DNA of 17,681 bases from Candidatus Gastranaerophilales bacterium (GCA_947630355.1 CANRHJ010000021.1:1-17681), one strand, 5' to 3'. Numbered from the stretch's first letter, positions 1-7,004 are shown. Notes: generated by a model not told the origin, from the sequence alone. A program made the numbers and translations.

Positions 1-1
1 C

Positions 2-163
2 TGGTTCTTTCTCGGAGAAACAATCAATATTAAACAGTTTCTTGCCTGTATTGTTGTTTTTTCAGGTATATATATCAGTCAAATTGATCAAAATAACAAA
101 CTGGCAAACCTTATAAAAAAGTTTCCCGTTTCAAATTATTTATTTTTAAAGAGCAAAAAATAA
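2..163 (+). CDS. C-terminal fragment of a DMT/EamA-family transporter (partial)
   Basis: An open frame enters from the left edge (first full codon at base 2) and stops with TAA at 161-163, leaving 53 residues. The start lies outside the window. It begins with the pattern WFFLGETINIKQFL, followed by a hydrophobic stretch ending in GIYISQ. This matches the last helix of drug/metabolite transporters, where a conserved 'lGE' precedes the final membrane segment and a short cytoplasmic tail follows. The tail here is basic and polar (KLANLIKKF). The family exports small metabolites or amino acids across the inner membrane; no substrate can be inferred. The assignment rests on one motif and one helix, so it is moderate. 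The downstream gene has its own promoter, so the two need not be cotranscribed. Confidence 0.6.
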   Translation, partial: WFFLGETINIKQFLACIVVFSGIYISQIDQNNKLANLIKKFPVSNYLFLKSKK

Positions 164-167
164 TATG

Positions 168-181
168 TTTTATGTTATAAT
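168..181 (+). promoter_or_regulatory. Extended -10 promoter for the DUF2229 gene
   Basis: TGTTATAAT at 173-181 is a perfect extended -10 element (TGN plus TATAAT). The 14-mer TTTTATGTTATAAT at 168-181 recurs exactly at 13091-13104, in front of the histidine kinase gene. The predicted transcript start near 188 gives a leader of about 27 nt that contains the AAAGGG ribosome site at 204-209. No good -35 is seen, as is usual for extended -10 promoters. Confidence 0.5.
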
Positions 182-214
182 TCATTTGGACATTAATAAT
201 TTAAAGGGATACAA

Positions 215-1264
215 ATGCAGATAGGAATACCGAGAGCTCTTTCTTTTTATGACTTTTACCCGTTCTGGTTCGGATTTTTTACCGATTTGGGTATAAAAAT
301 AGTTTTATCGGACAGAACAACTAAACAAACAATGAGTCTCGGATCTTCGCTTGTTGTTCCGGAAACTTGTCTGCCTGTTAAAGTTTATGCTGGACATATA
401 TTAAATCTTTTGGATAAAGGTGTTGATAAAATCTTGGTTCCTTCAATCCAATCAATAGCACCGAAAATATATAATTGTTCTAAAATCAGAGGGTTGCCGG
501 ATTTAATAAGAAATGTAGTAAAAAAACCTTTTACCATGATAGAAGCAACTCTGGATAAATCGGAAAAAAATCAGGGACTTTATGAATTTTTAAAAGAAAT
601 TGCAGCATATTACGGTATTACCGATTTTGAAAGAATAAAGAAGGCTTCTAAATCGGCATGGAGAGTTTATAATAATTATTACATTATGAGAAGAAGCGGC
701 CTTGATTATAAATCGGCTTTAAATGCAGCTGTTGAAAATAAGGTATTAATCAGTTCGGAACAGAAGGCATATCCGATAAATATTGCGGTAATTGCCCACG
801 CTTACAACCTTTATGATGACCGTATAAGTATGAAAATATTTGAAAAACTGGAAAAACTTGATGTAAAAGTTTTTACTGCACATAATTTAACGCGTGAGCA
901 AATGGAAGAAGGTTTAAACGCCATGAATTCCAGATTGTATTGGGCAAATGAATACGAAATAACAGGCGCCGCTGCGCATTATATTCAAGATAAAAACATC
1001 GACGGAATTGTAACAATAAACGCCTTCGGCTGCGGCCCCGATTCCATGATGCTTGAGCGCGTTTCAAGATTTGCAAGAAAAAATAAAATGCCGATGTTAT
1101 CTCTTTCCATTGATGAACAAACAGGTGAAGCAGGATTTGTTACAAGGCTTGAGGCTTTTGTTGATATGCTCTACAGAAAAAAACGTTCTTCTATTTTAAA
1201 TAAAATAAATTTAAAAACGAATAATAACAACAATTTTCAAATAAAATGCAGGGATTTAATTTGA
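215..1264 (+). CDS. Acyl-CoA dehydratase activase-related protein (DUF2229 family)
   Basis: This 349-residue soluble protein opens with MQIGIPRALSFYDFYPFW, the signature start of DUF2229, a family related to activators and subunits of 2-hydroxyacyl-CoA dehydratases. Other family landmarks are PETCLPVKVYAGH (Cys52), a conserved cysteine in YNCSK (Cys88), NAFGCGPDS (Cys273) and SIDEQTGEAGFVTRLEAF near residues 298-315. The last two resemble the HgdB/FldB-type iron-sulfur subunit pattern, so the three cysteines are plausible Fe-S ligands. The basic, Asn-rich tail after residue 320 looks unstructured. The ATG at 215 is preceded by AAAGGG at good spacing. In many anaerobes this domain is fused behind a BadF/BcrA-type ATPase; here it stands alone, and no ATPase or dehydratase gene is in view. 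The true substrate and role are unknown. The family call is firm. Confidence 0.85.
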   Translation: MQIGIPRALSFYDFYPFWFGFFTDLGIKIVLSDRTTKQTMSLGSSLVVPETCLPVKVYAGHILNLLDKGVDKILVPSIQSIAPKIYNCSKIRGLPDLIRNVVKKPFTMIEATLDKSEKNQGLYEFLKEIAAYYGITDFERIKKASKSAWRVYNNYYIMRRSGLDYKSALNAAVENKVLISSEQKAYPINIAVIAHAYNLYDDRISMKIFEKLEKLDVKVFTAHNLTREQMEEGLNAMNSRLYWANEYEITGAAAHYIQDKNIDGIVTINAFGCGPDSMMLERVSRFARKNKMPMLSLSIDEQTGEAGFVTRLEAFVDMLYRKKRSSILNKINLKTNNNNNFQIKCRDLI

Positions 1265-1330
1265 CCTTACAAATTTCAGTCAGCACTTTTTAACACCTTA
1301 ATCCCTGATAGAATTTCACAAATTTTGCAA

Positions 1331-1359
1331 TAAAAAAGAGGAACATTAAGTTCCTCTTT
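1331..1359 (-). terminator. Rho-independent terminator of yggS-sepF
   Basis: GAGGAAC (1338-1344) and GTTCCTC (1350-1356) form a perfect stem around ATTAA, extended by three A-T pairs. Read on the minus strand, the stem is followed by a T-tract (complement of 1332-1337), which fits termination after sepF. Read on the plus strand it is followed only by TTTC, so it would be a weak terminator for the convergent DUF2229 gene. Confidence 0.8.
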
Positions 1360-1376
1360 CAAAGAATCCCCAAAAC

Positions 1377-1877
1377 TTACGCTTGCGGTTGGTTCCACAA
1401 AGCATCTCTTAAGAACTTGCTTTTTTGTGATTCTGCAGACAAAGCTACATTTACAGGAGTGAAGATAAATACCGAATCACCTATTTTTTGTTGGCTGCCT
1501 GATAATGCGTGAGTAGCACCGCATAAAAAATCAACTATTCTGAGTGCTTGTTCTTTATCAAGCAAATGCAAATTTAATACTATTGTTTTTCTGTCTTTTA
1601 AATGTTTAACAATTGATATTGAATCTTCATAAGAACGAGGTTCGCATACAATAACTTCATAACCTCTGAAATTGGGATGAGTAACAACTTTTGAATTTTG
1701 TGTTTTTTCTTCTTGAGTAGTATAAGAAGGATTTAACGCATAATTACCTTGAGTCGGGTAATCATCTGTTTCCGTTGTTTCTTCTCCCATCATAGTACCG
1801 TAAATGTCTTCTTCTTTCCCTTCGAATCCTGATGTTAAAAAATCAATGATTCCTTTAAATTTGTCTGCAACTGCCAA
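1377..1877 (-). CDS. sepF: Cell division protein SepF (TTG start)
   Basis: This 166-residue protein has the SepF layout. A short amphipathic N-terminal helix (1-15, membrane tether) is followed by an acidic, polar linker (about 20-65) and the SepF core (about 73-147). Core motifs include VCEPRSYEDSISIVKHLK, the invariant RIVDFLCG (113-120) and FIFTPVNV. SepF polymerises and anchors FtsZ to the membrane at the division site. The start is unusual: the codon is TTG (complement of 1875-1877), chosen because a perfect AGGAGG (complement of 1885-1890) sits 7 nt upstream and no ATG occurs before residue 29. It lies 18 nt downstream of yggS in one operon. The same yggS/pipY-sepF neighbourhood is known from cyanobacteria and Gram-positives. 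The gene ends before a clear terminator. Confidence 0.93.
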   Translation of the reverse strand: MAVADKFKGIIDFLTSGFEGKEEDIYGTMMGEETTETDDYPTQGNYALNPSYTTQEEKTQNSKVVTHPNFRGYEVIVCEPRSYEDSISIVKHLKDRKTIVLNLHLLDKEQALRIVDFLCGATHALSGSQQKIGDSVFIFTPVNVALSAESQKSKFLRDALWNQPQA

Positions 1878-1895
1878 TTTTCTTCCTCCTAAGTA

Positions 1896-2555
1896 TTATT
1901 CAAATAGTATTCTTCCAAGTCGTATTATTGTTGCACCTTCTTCCAGTGCTATTTTATAGTCCCTCGACATACCCATCGAAATATGTTTTAATTCTACATC
2001 AAATTCAGATTGTAATTCATCGTATATTTGTTTGATATTTTTGAATAAACGATGCAATTCTTCTTCATTACTGTCAATGGGCGCCATATTCATTATCCCG
2101 ATAACTTTTATTGACGGCAAATTATATATCTCTTTAAACTCCCGTTTCAATTCTTCGGGACTAAAACCGCTTTTTTGTTCTTCTCCGGCATTATTAACCT
2201 GCATTAATATTTTTTGATTTATTCCCTTCTTTTGCGCCTCTATTGATATAGCTTGTGCAAGTTTGAGCGAATCAACGGAATGTATTAAATCAAAAACACC
2301 TACCGCAAGTTTAACTTTATTTGTTTGTAAGTGGCCTATTAAGTGAAATCTGCTGCTTTCCCTGATTTCTTCGGGTAATTTTTGTATTTTCTCAACAGCT
2401 TCTTTTACTCGATTTTCCCCAAAATCTCTAAAGCCGAGCTTATAGTATTTTATAATTTGTTGTTCATCAAAATATTTTGTTACCGCGACTATCGTCGGAT
2501 TATAAGGTGCAATTTGTGCTTTGATTTTTTCGTAATTTTCAATAAGTTTGTCCAT
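1896..2555 (-). CDS. yggS: PLP homeostasis protein (YggS/PipY/COG0325 family)
   Basis: At 219 residues this is a normal-length single-domain YggS/PROSC protein. The alanine-racemase-like barrel begins with the PLP lysine in VAVTKYF (Lys27). It continues with FGENRVKEA (45-53), HLIGHLQTNK (71-80), HSVDS, the MQVNNAGEEQKSGF strand and SMGMSRDYKIALEEGAT (193-209), and ends with RLGRILF. Family members bind pyridoxal phosphate and keep vitamin B6 and amino-acid pools balanced without known enzymatic activity. The ATG start is the only in-frame option. The nearest Shine-Dalgarno-like AAGGAG (complement of 2571-2576) is 15 nt away, longer than ideal. It leads the yggS-sepF operon. In cyanobacteria the orthologue (PipY) is linked to pipX; no pipX is seen here. 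Confidence 0.93.
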   Translation of the reverse strand: MDKLIENYEKIKAQIAPYNPTIVAVTKYFDEQQIIKYYKLGFRDFGENRVKEAVEKIQKLPEEIRESSRFHLIGHLQTNKVKLAVGVFDLIHSVDSLKLAQAISIEAQKKGINQKILMQVNNAGEEQKSGFSPEELKREFKEIYNLPSIKVIGIMNMAPIDSNEEELHRLFKNIKQIYDELQSEFDVELKHISMGMSRDYKIALEEGATIIRLGRILFE

Positions 2556-2604
2556 TTGTTTTGAAAATTGCTCCTTGTTGTATTTTAATCAAAACACTAT
2601 ATTT

Positions 2605-2633
2605 ATTATATTAAAAGAATTTACAGAACACAA
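2605..2633 (-). promoter_or_regulatory. Candidate promoter of yggS-sepF
   Basis: On the minus strand TTGTGT (complement of 2628-2633) is followed after 17 nt by a perfect TATAAT (complement of 2605-2610). The predicted start near 2598 gives a leader of about 43 nt. A 17-bp dyad (2637-2653) lies directly upstream of the -35. Confidence 0.4.
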
Positions 2634-2636
2634 CAA

Positions 2637-2653
2637 TTTGTTTAGTAAACAAA
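2637..2653. promoter_or_regulatory. Perfect dyad, candidate operator upstream of yggS
   Basis: TTTGTTTA-G-TAAACAAA is a perfect palindrome with 8-bp arms, 3 bp upstream of the proposed yggS -35 box. Dyads of this size and place often bind a dimeric regulator. Its GTAAAC/GTTTA(C) core also occurs in both arms of the hairpin at 2685-2712. The sequence is AT-rich, so chance cannot be excluded. Confidence 0.35.
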
Positions 2654-2684
2654 AAAATGAGTATTCTCCTTCCTCCCAAATCCA

Positions 2685-2712
2685 TGTAAACATGGCTTTT
2701 GCCATGTTTACA
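2685..2712. repeat. 12-bp perfect inverted repeat in the yggS/xer intergenic region
   Basis: TGTAAACATGGC and GCCATGTTTACA form a perfect 12-bp stem with a TTTT loop. It sits between the divergent yggS and xer genes, so it terminates neither: no gene reads into it on either strand, and no T-tract directly follows it. It could be an operator, a structured non-coding transcript, or a small repeat of unknown type. Confidence 0.6.
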
Positions 2713-2780
2713 ACAAACTTAATTTTTCTTAATAATTATGTTTTTATTTATTTATAAAAAGAATTTACGGTTAATTATTA

Positions 2781-2815
2781 TTGATTTTTTTTAAAAATTT
2801 TTTTAAAATTTCACT
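2781..2815 (+). promoter_or_regulatory. Leaderless-type promoter of the xer gene
   Basis: TTGATT (2781-2786), a 17-nt spacer and TAAAAT (2804-2809) end exactly 6 nt before the ATG at 2816. The expected transcription start, about 7 nt after the -10, is the A of the ATG. No Shine-Dalgarno sequence is present, so a leaderless mRNA is predicted. The surroundings are nearly pure A/T, which weakens any single match. Confidence 0.45.
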
Positions 2816-3718
2816 ATGAACGAACAGTCAAAATTATATCTTCAAGAGTTTAAATTATATACGGAAGTTGAAAGAAATTTTTCCAAACATACGGTGTGTG
2901 CGTACGGTTCTGACATTTTAAGCTTTTTAATATGGCTTAACGACAAAAATATAAAGGATGTTACGTATAATTTAATACGTGAATATTTGTTATACATACA
3001 ACAGTTTAAATATACCAAGTCAACAACTGCAAGGAAAATAGCATCTTTGAGGACATTTTACAGATTTTTATACAGAGAACGAGTGGTGGAAACAAATCCC
3101 GCAGACGGTATTCATGCTCCAAAACGCGGAAAAACTCTTCCTGAATTCCTTACCGAAAATGAAATAGAAAAAATTTTAAATAATATAAAAATTGACACGC
3201 CCGCCGGTTATAGAAACAGAACAATATTGGAGCTGCTATATGCAACGGGTATGCGTATTTCGGAATTGAGTAATTTAAATTTTGAAAATCTAAATTTGGA
3301 TGAAAACGAAATAAAAGTATTCGGAAAAGGCGCAAAGGAACGTATTGTTCTTGTTTCTGACAGAGCAAAAAAATATATGGAGTCCTATCTGAAAAATGTC
3401 CGATTCTTAATATGTAAAAATGAAAATACGAGTTTATCAGCGCCTGTTTTTGTTAATAAAACAGGCTACAGGCTTCAGCCTCAAAGTGTGAGACATGCTA
3501 TTAATGATGTTATGAATAAAATAGAACTTCCCAAACATGTTACACCGCACGTATTTCGGCACAGCTTTGCTACAAAACTTCTGGAAAACGGTGCTGATCT
3601 CAGAGTTGTTCAGGAATTGCTTGGTCACAGCAGCATCAGCAATACGCAGATTTATACCCACGTATCCGCAGAAAGATTAAAACAGTCTTATAATATTGCA
3701 CATCCGCGTGCAAATTAG
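2816..3718 (+). CDS. xer: Tyrosine recombinase of the XerC/XerD family
   Basis: The 300-residue length and two-domain layout are those of XerC/XerD. A SAM-like N-terminal core-binding domain (about 1-95) is followed by a catalytic domain (about 108-295). All active-site residues are present: Arg147 in GMRISEL, Lys171 in GKGAKER, His245 and Arg248 in HVFRHSFA, His271 in LGHSS, and the nucleophile Tyr280 in IYTHV. The usual role is cutting and rejoining dif sites to resolve chromosome dimers at FtsK-marked septa. The full chromosomal-Xer length and the absence of nearby mobile genes favour this over a phage integrase. Whether it is XerC, XerD or a lone XerH-like enzyme cannot be told here. The ATG has no Shine-Dalgarno sequence and fits a leaderless promoter. 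The pfkB gene follows after 26 nt. Confidence 0.92.
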   Translation: MNEQSKLYLQEFKLYTEVERNFSKHTVCAYGSDILSFLIWLNDKNIKDVTYNLIREYLLYIQQFKYTKSTTARKIASLRTFYRFLYRERVVETNPADGIHAPKRGKTLPEFLTENEIEKILNNIKIDTPAGYRNRTILELLYATGMRISELSNLNFENLNLDENEIKVFGKGAKERIVLVSDRAKKYMESYLKNVRFLICKNENTSLSAPVFVNKTGYRLQPQSVRHAINDVMNKIELPKHVTPHVFRHSFATKLLENGADLRVVQELLGHSSISNTQIYTHVSAERLKQSYNIAHPRAN

Positions 3719-3719
3719 T

Positions 3720-3725
3720 TATAAT
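3720..3725 (+). promoter_or_regulatory. Possible -10 box in front of pfkB
   Basis: A perfect TATAAT lies 2 nt after the xer stop codon and 19 nt before the pfkB ATG. A poor -35 (TTGCAC, 3696-3701) lies 18 nt upstream, inside the xer coding sequence. It could give pfkB its own transcript in addition to read-through from xer. Confidence 0.3.
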
Positions 3726-3744
3726 ATGTAAAAAGGATGTGAAC

Positions 3745-4797
3745 ATGTTTGATTTTATAACTATGGGCAGTGCCACTTTGGATGCTTTTATTGAAACGGA
3801 TGCCGCTAATATCGTTTCCGTAAGTTCCGTAAATAATAAAAAGGAATTTATGGCCTATCCATACGGTGCAAAAATTGAAATAGATAAATTTGATTTTCAA
3901 ACGGGCGGCGGAGCTATTAATACAGCTGCAAATTTTGCTTCTTTGGGGTTTAAAACATCTACTGTTATTAAAATTGGTGATGAAATTCAAAGTGAAAAGA
4001 TAATGAGTTCGTTAAAACACTTTAATATTGATACTTCAAACGTAATAAAAAGCAAAGAATATAAAACCGGATTTTCCATCATCTTGACAAGCTTTCAGGG
4101 GGACAGAACCGTTCTGGCTCATAGAGGCGCCAATGCAAAACTTAAATTGGATGATATAAATTTTAAAGCCATAAAAAACTCTAAGTGGTTATATCTTGCT
4201 CCTTTGAACGGTGAGTCAACAAAAGTACTTGATAAAGTAGCTCAATTTGCCGAAGAAAACGGAGTTAACCTCGCTATTAATCTCGGTACGAGCAGTATTA
4301 AACAAGGAAAAGAAAATCTGTTAAAAACATTGAAAACTGCGGAAATTATTATTCTGAATAAAGACGAAGCTTGTATGCTTACCGGAATTGAAGTACGACC
4401 TGATACAAAATCCAAATTATTTTCGGATAAAATTATTCATCCCGACATTATCAAAATGCTGCGTGAATTGAATTTCGGAAAAGGCAGAATTACTATTATT
4501 ACCGACGGTAAAAACGGTGTGTATGCTTATGATTCAAAAAAATACTATCAGTGCTGTGAATTTCCGGCAAAAGTATTGTCAACATTGGGTGCAGGTGATG
4601 CATTTGCATCAACGTTTACCGCATCTTTGATGAAAACTGAAGGCGATATTGAAAAATCATTAAAATATGCATCTGTTGTTGCAGCCTCTGTTGTTGAACA
4701 TTTCGGGGCCCAAAGCGGTTTTATATCTTTTGATGAAATTAAAGACAGATTAAAAAAATACCCTGATTTTAAAGTTCGCATTTGTTCGGAAGACTAA
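3745..4797 (+). CDS. PfkB-family carbohydrate/nucleoside kinase
   Basis: This 350-residue ribokinase-fold protein transfers the ATP gamma-phosphate to a sugar or nucleoside hydroxyl. The N-terminal PfkB signature is GGGAINTAANFASLG (54-68). The C-terminal signature is STLGAGDAFAST, with GAGD (282-285) as the anion hole and Asp285 as the catalytic base. IIILNKDEACMLTG (201-214) and TIITDGKNGVYAY are the usual middle strands. ATG at 3745 is preferred over an in-frame GTG at 3739 because AAAGG (3732-3736) is 8 nt from the ATG but only 2 nt from the GTG. Sequence alone does not fix the substrate; ribose, fructose and adenosine-type substrates are all possible. It follows xer on the same strand and converges on the HAD gene 18 nt away without a visible terminator. 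Confidence 0.88.
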   Translation: MFDFITMGSATLDAFIETDAANIVSVSSVNNKKEFMAYPYGAKIEIDKFDFQTGGGAINTAANFASLGFKTSTVIKIGDEIQSEKIMSSLKHFNIDTSNVIKSKEYKTGFSIILTSFQGDRTVLAHRGANAKLKLDDINFKAIKNSKWLYLAPLNGESTKVLDKVAQFAEENGVNLAINLGTSSIKQGKENLLKTLKTAEIIILNKDEACMLTGIEVRPDTKSKLFSDKIIHPDIIKMLRELNFGKGRITIITDGKNGVYAYDSKKYYQCCEFPAKVLSTLGAGDAFASTFTASLMKTEGDIEKSLKYASVVAASVVEHFGAQSGFISFDEIKDRLKKYPDFKVRICSED

Positions 4798-4815
4798 ATA
4801 TTAGTCTGAGCAACT

Positions 4816-5520
4816 TTACGGTTGGTATGAGCAAGCGGAATGTTGCGGCATCAGATTAAATATATTCCTGTCTATTTCATTAAAATTGTGAATAATCCCG
4901 CTGACACAGGGCAGGGACTTGTATAAATCATCGCTTTCAATTGATGCTATTGCTATAATTTTACCTATACCTGCGCTTTTTGCCGCATTTATTCCCGATA
5001 TCGCATCTTCTATCACAATACAATCTCGGGGTGGCAAATTTATTTTTTTTGCTGCTATTTCATAAATATCGGGTGCCGGTTTACCTGGTATTTTCCCGTC
5101 TGAATATACTATTTTATCTAAATCAAACCATTTTGCCAATTTAAATTCTTTAATATAGAATTCTACATTATCCCATTCAGACATTGTTGCTATTGTTCTT
5201 GGAATATTATTTTGTTTTAGATAGTCCAAAAAATCCTCAGCTCCCGGTGCCAGTTTAAGATTTTCTCTGTTTTTCAGACACATTTGACGATAAAGGTTTT
5301 CTTTTTCTTTAGCAAGATTTATTACCGTTTCTTTTGACGGCTGTCTGCCTGTCGCATACTTTATAATATCTTCATTCGTTCTGCCAAACATTTTGTTCCG
5401 CATTTCTTCATCGGTGAACGAATATCCCCTTAATTTTTTTGAATATATTCTCCAAGCCTCATAATGCATATGAGAATCAAAGAATAAAGTGCCGTTAAAA
5501 TCAAATATTATGCCTTTCAT
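4816..5520 (-). CDS. HAD-superfamily hydrolase, beta-phosphoglucomutase-like, with a DxN motif
   Basis: The 234-residue protein has the HAD motifs in order: FDFNGTL (Asp7 nucleophile), a helical cap (about 15-85), motif II Ser114 in ATMSEWDN, motif III Lys147 in GKPAPDIY, and motif IV IVIEDAISGINAAKSAG with Glu171-Asp172. The arrangement is that of beta-phosphoglucomutase/phosphatase-like subfamily I enzymes acting on small phosphosugars. The usual second Asp of DxD (general acid/base) is Asn9. Proteins with DFNGTL form a recognisable subgroup, so this need not mean loss of function, but the chemistry may differ. M1 must be used because Asp7 lies so near it. There is no Shine-Dalgarno sequence; the start is 17 nt beyond the terminator of the upstream SPFH gene and fits a leaderless promoter. 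The substrate is unknown. Confidence 0.85.
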   Translation of the reverse strand: MKGIIFDFNGTLFFDSHMHYEAWRIYSKKLRGYSFTDEEMRNKMFGRTNEDIIKYATGRQPSKETVINLAKEKENLYRQMCLKNRENLKLAPGAEDFLDYLKQNNIPRTIATMSEWDNVEFYIKEFKLAKWFDLDKIVYSDGKIPGKPAPDIYEIAAKKINLPPRDCIVIEDAISGINAAKSAGIGKIIAIASIESDDLYKSLPCVSGIIHNFNEIDRNIFNLMPQHSACSYQP

Positions 5521-5535
5521 AAGTAAATATTAACA
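5521..5535 (-). promoter_or_regulatory. Leaderless-type extended -10 promoter of the HAD gene
   Basis: On the minus strand TGT-TAATAT (complement of 5527-5535) is followed by TTACTT and then the ATG, giving exactly 6 nt between the -10 and the start codon. It begins directly after the T-tract of the SPFH terminator. The layout matches the histidine kinase promoter near 13096-13110. Confidence 0.4.
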
Positions 5536-5536
5536 T

Positions 5537-5571
5537 AAAAAAAGAAGGATATAATATCCTTCTTTTTTTTT
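5537..5571 (-). terminator. Rho-independent terminator of nfeD-SPFH
   Basis: GAAGGATA (5544-5551) pairs with TATCCTTC (5555-5562) around a 3-nt loop. The stem is flanked by A-runs (5537-5543) and T-runs (5563-5571). On the minus strand it follows the SPFH stop codon within about 15 nt and has a T-tract. It could also stop plus-strand transcripts arriving from pfkB through the HAD gene. Confidence 0.85.
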
Positions 5572-5584
5572 ACATTCATTATTC

Positions 5585-6568
5585 TTACGGATTTCTATCA
5601 AACATTTGTTTTATTCCGTCAACGGAACTCAATATACCTGTTGCTTCATAAGGCATATAAACAATTTTGTTATTGGCTCCGTTTGTAATGGCTGTCATTG
5701 TTTCAAGGTATTTCATAGCAATTAGGTACTGATCAGGCTTTCCTCTATCAGCTAAAGCACCGATAATTCTTGATATAGCTTCTTTTTCGGCATCGGCTTC
5801 AATAATACGAGCTTGAGCAACACCTTCAGCTCTTAATATTTCAGCCTGTTTTTCACCTTCCGCTTTATTAATGGCCGCCATTTTTTCACCTTCTGCCGTT
5901 AAAATTGCAGACTTTTTTATACCTTCTGCTTCAAGAATTGTGGCACGTCTGTCTTGTTCCGCTTTCTTCTCTTTTTCCATAGCTTGTTGGATTGATGCAG
6001 GCGGCACTATGTCTTGCAATTCCACACGATTTACTTTTACTCCCCATTTATCCGTTGCTTTATCTAAAATTTCTCTTAGCTTATCATTTATTATGTCACG
6101 TGATACCAATGTTTCATCTAATGCCAATTGACCTACTAAGTTTCTTAAATTGGTTTGTGTAAGCTTTTCTATGGCTTCCGGGAGGTTTTCGATAGAATAT
6201 ATAGCTTTTCTGGCATCTATAATCTGGAAATATAACAGTGCGTTTATACTTATTGTAACGTTATCTTTTGTAATTACATTTTGTCTGGGAAAATCGTATA
6301 CCGTTTCTCTCAGATCTATTCTCGGAGAATACGCCAATACCGAATATGTCCTTCCGTCTATCGATTTTTGTTTATTAATTTTCAACATTTGTCTGGGCGA
6401 ATCAAAAAACGGGAGTATAATATGTAAACCCGGAGTCAGAGTCTGCGAATATTTACCTAATCTTTGAATTATAACCGCTTCTTGCTGTTGGACAACAATA
6501 AAACTTTTACTTAGTGCAGTTAACACCGCAAATACTAATATAAAAGCAAAACTAACTAAATATACCAT
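5585..6568 (-). CDS. qmcA: SPFH/stomatin-type membrane protein (QmcA/YbbK-like)
   Basis: The 327-residue protein has an N-terminal membrane segment (about 3-20), an SPFH domain (about 25-190) and a long helical coiled coil with EAEG/AEGE repeats (about 195-265), then a tail ending in DGIKQMF. Typical motifs are PGLHIILPFFD, RIDLRETVYDFPRQ, VITKDNVTISINALLYFQI, WGVKVNRVELQDIVPP and AMEKEKKAEQDRRATI. Such proteins form large oligomeric cages or microdomains in the inner membrane and modulate proteases or membrane order. Between MLKI and RIDL there is an insert of about 16 residues (KQKSIDGRTYSVLAYS) that I do not expect in close relatives. AAGGAG (complement of 6575-6580) overlaps the stop codon of nfeD, so the two are translated as a pair. 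The nfeD-SPFH pairing is classical. Confidence 0.9.
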   Translation of the reverse strand: MVYLVSFAFILVFAVLTALSKSFIVVQQQEAVIIQRLGKYSQTLTPGLHIILPFFDSPRQMLKINKQKSIDGRTYSVLAYSPRIDLRETVYDFPRQNVITKDNVTISINALLYFQIIDARKAIYSIENLPEAIEKLTQTNLRNLVGQLALDETLVSRDIINDKLREILDKATDKWGVKVNRVELQDIVPPASIQQAMEKEKKAEQDRRATILEAEGIKKSAILTAEGEKMAAINKAEGEKQAEILRAEGVAQARIIEADAEKEAISRIIGALADRGKPDQYLIAMKYLETMTAITNGANNKIVYMPYEATGILSSVDGIKQMFDRNP

Positions 6569-6578
6569 TGTATTCTCC

Positions 6579-7004
6579 TTATATCTTTTCTACATATAAT
6601 ATCAAGCTGTCGTTTTTTATTATTTTTACGTCTGTGCCGGATGGAATTTCACCCACGTCAAATTCCGTTCTTGCTTCCCATCTTTCATCATAGATTGTTA
6701 CTGCTCCCGATGTCATATTTATCGGCTCTATACTTTTTACTATTTTACCTATGTATTGTGATGCAAAATCCGATTTGGAGTCTTTTTTTAATAATTTTGA
6801 TAATAATGGTTTTATAAATATTATTGATAATACCGATAAAACGGCAAAAATTATCAATAATATGCTTAAATCTCCCCAAAAGATTGATATAAATGCAGTT
6901 ATCAATCCGGCTATTGCAAAATTTATGCAAAACATTGACGGGACAAATATTTCAAATAAAATTGCAACAAGTGACACTATCACAAAAATCATCCATAGTT
7001 CCAT
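6579..7004 (-). CDS. nfeD: NfeD-family membrane protein, partner of the SPFH protein
   Basis: This is a short NfeD (about 141 residues) without the ClpP-like protease domain of long forms. Three hydrophobic helices (about 2-21, 24-42 and 46-66) lead to a C-terminal OB-fold (about 77-141) with the family pattern IGKIVKSIEPINMTSGAVTIYDERWEA, shown here only as a landmark near residues 84-110, and DVGEIPSGTDVKIIKNDSLILYVE. It probably scaffolds or regulates the neighbouring stomatin-like protein in the membrane. Two ATGs are close together. The inner one (7004) lies 7 nt from GAGGT (complement of 7012-7016); the outer one (7010) lies 1 nt from it, so the inner start is preferred. The gene is first in a two-gene operon ending at the terminator near 5550. 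Confidence 0.85.
   Translation of the reverse strand: MELWMIFVIVSLVAILFEIFVPSMFCINFAIAGLITAFISIFWGDLSILLIIFAVLSVLSIIFIKPLLSKLLKKDSKSDFASQYIGKIVKSIEPINMTSGAVTIYDERWEARTEFDVGEIPSGTDVKIIKNDSLILYVEKI

Noticed and set aside
2685..2712. The hairpin as a Rho-independent terminator.
   Set aside because: Neither strand has a gene ending upstream of it, and no T-tract follows directly; yggS and xer are divergent.
2613..2768. AAAAGAATTTAC occurs at 2613-2624 and again at 2757-2768, like a target-site duplication around a small element.
   Set aside because: The intervening DNA has no terminal inverted repeats at those borders, and a 12-mer of this composition can recur by chance in such AT-rich DNA.
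3739..3741. GTG as the start of the pfkB gene.
   Set aside because: It is 2 nt from the AAAGG ribosome site. The ATG at 3745 has correct spacing and fits the family N-terminus.
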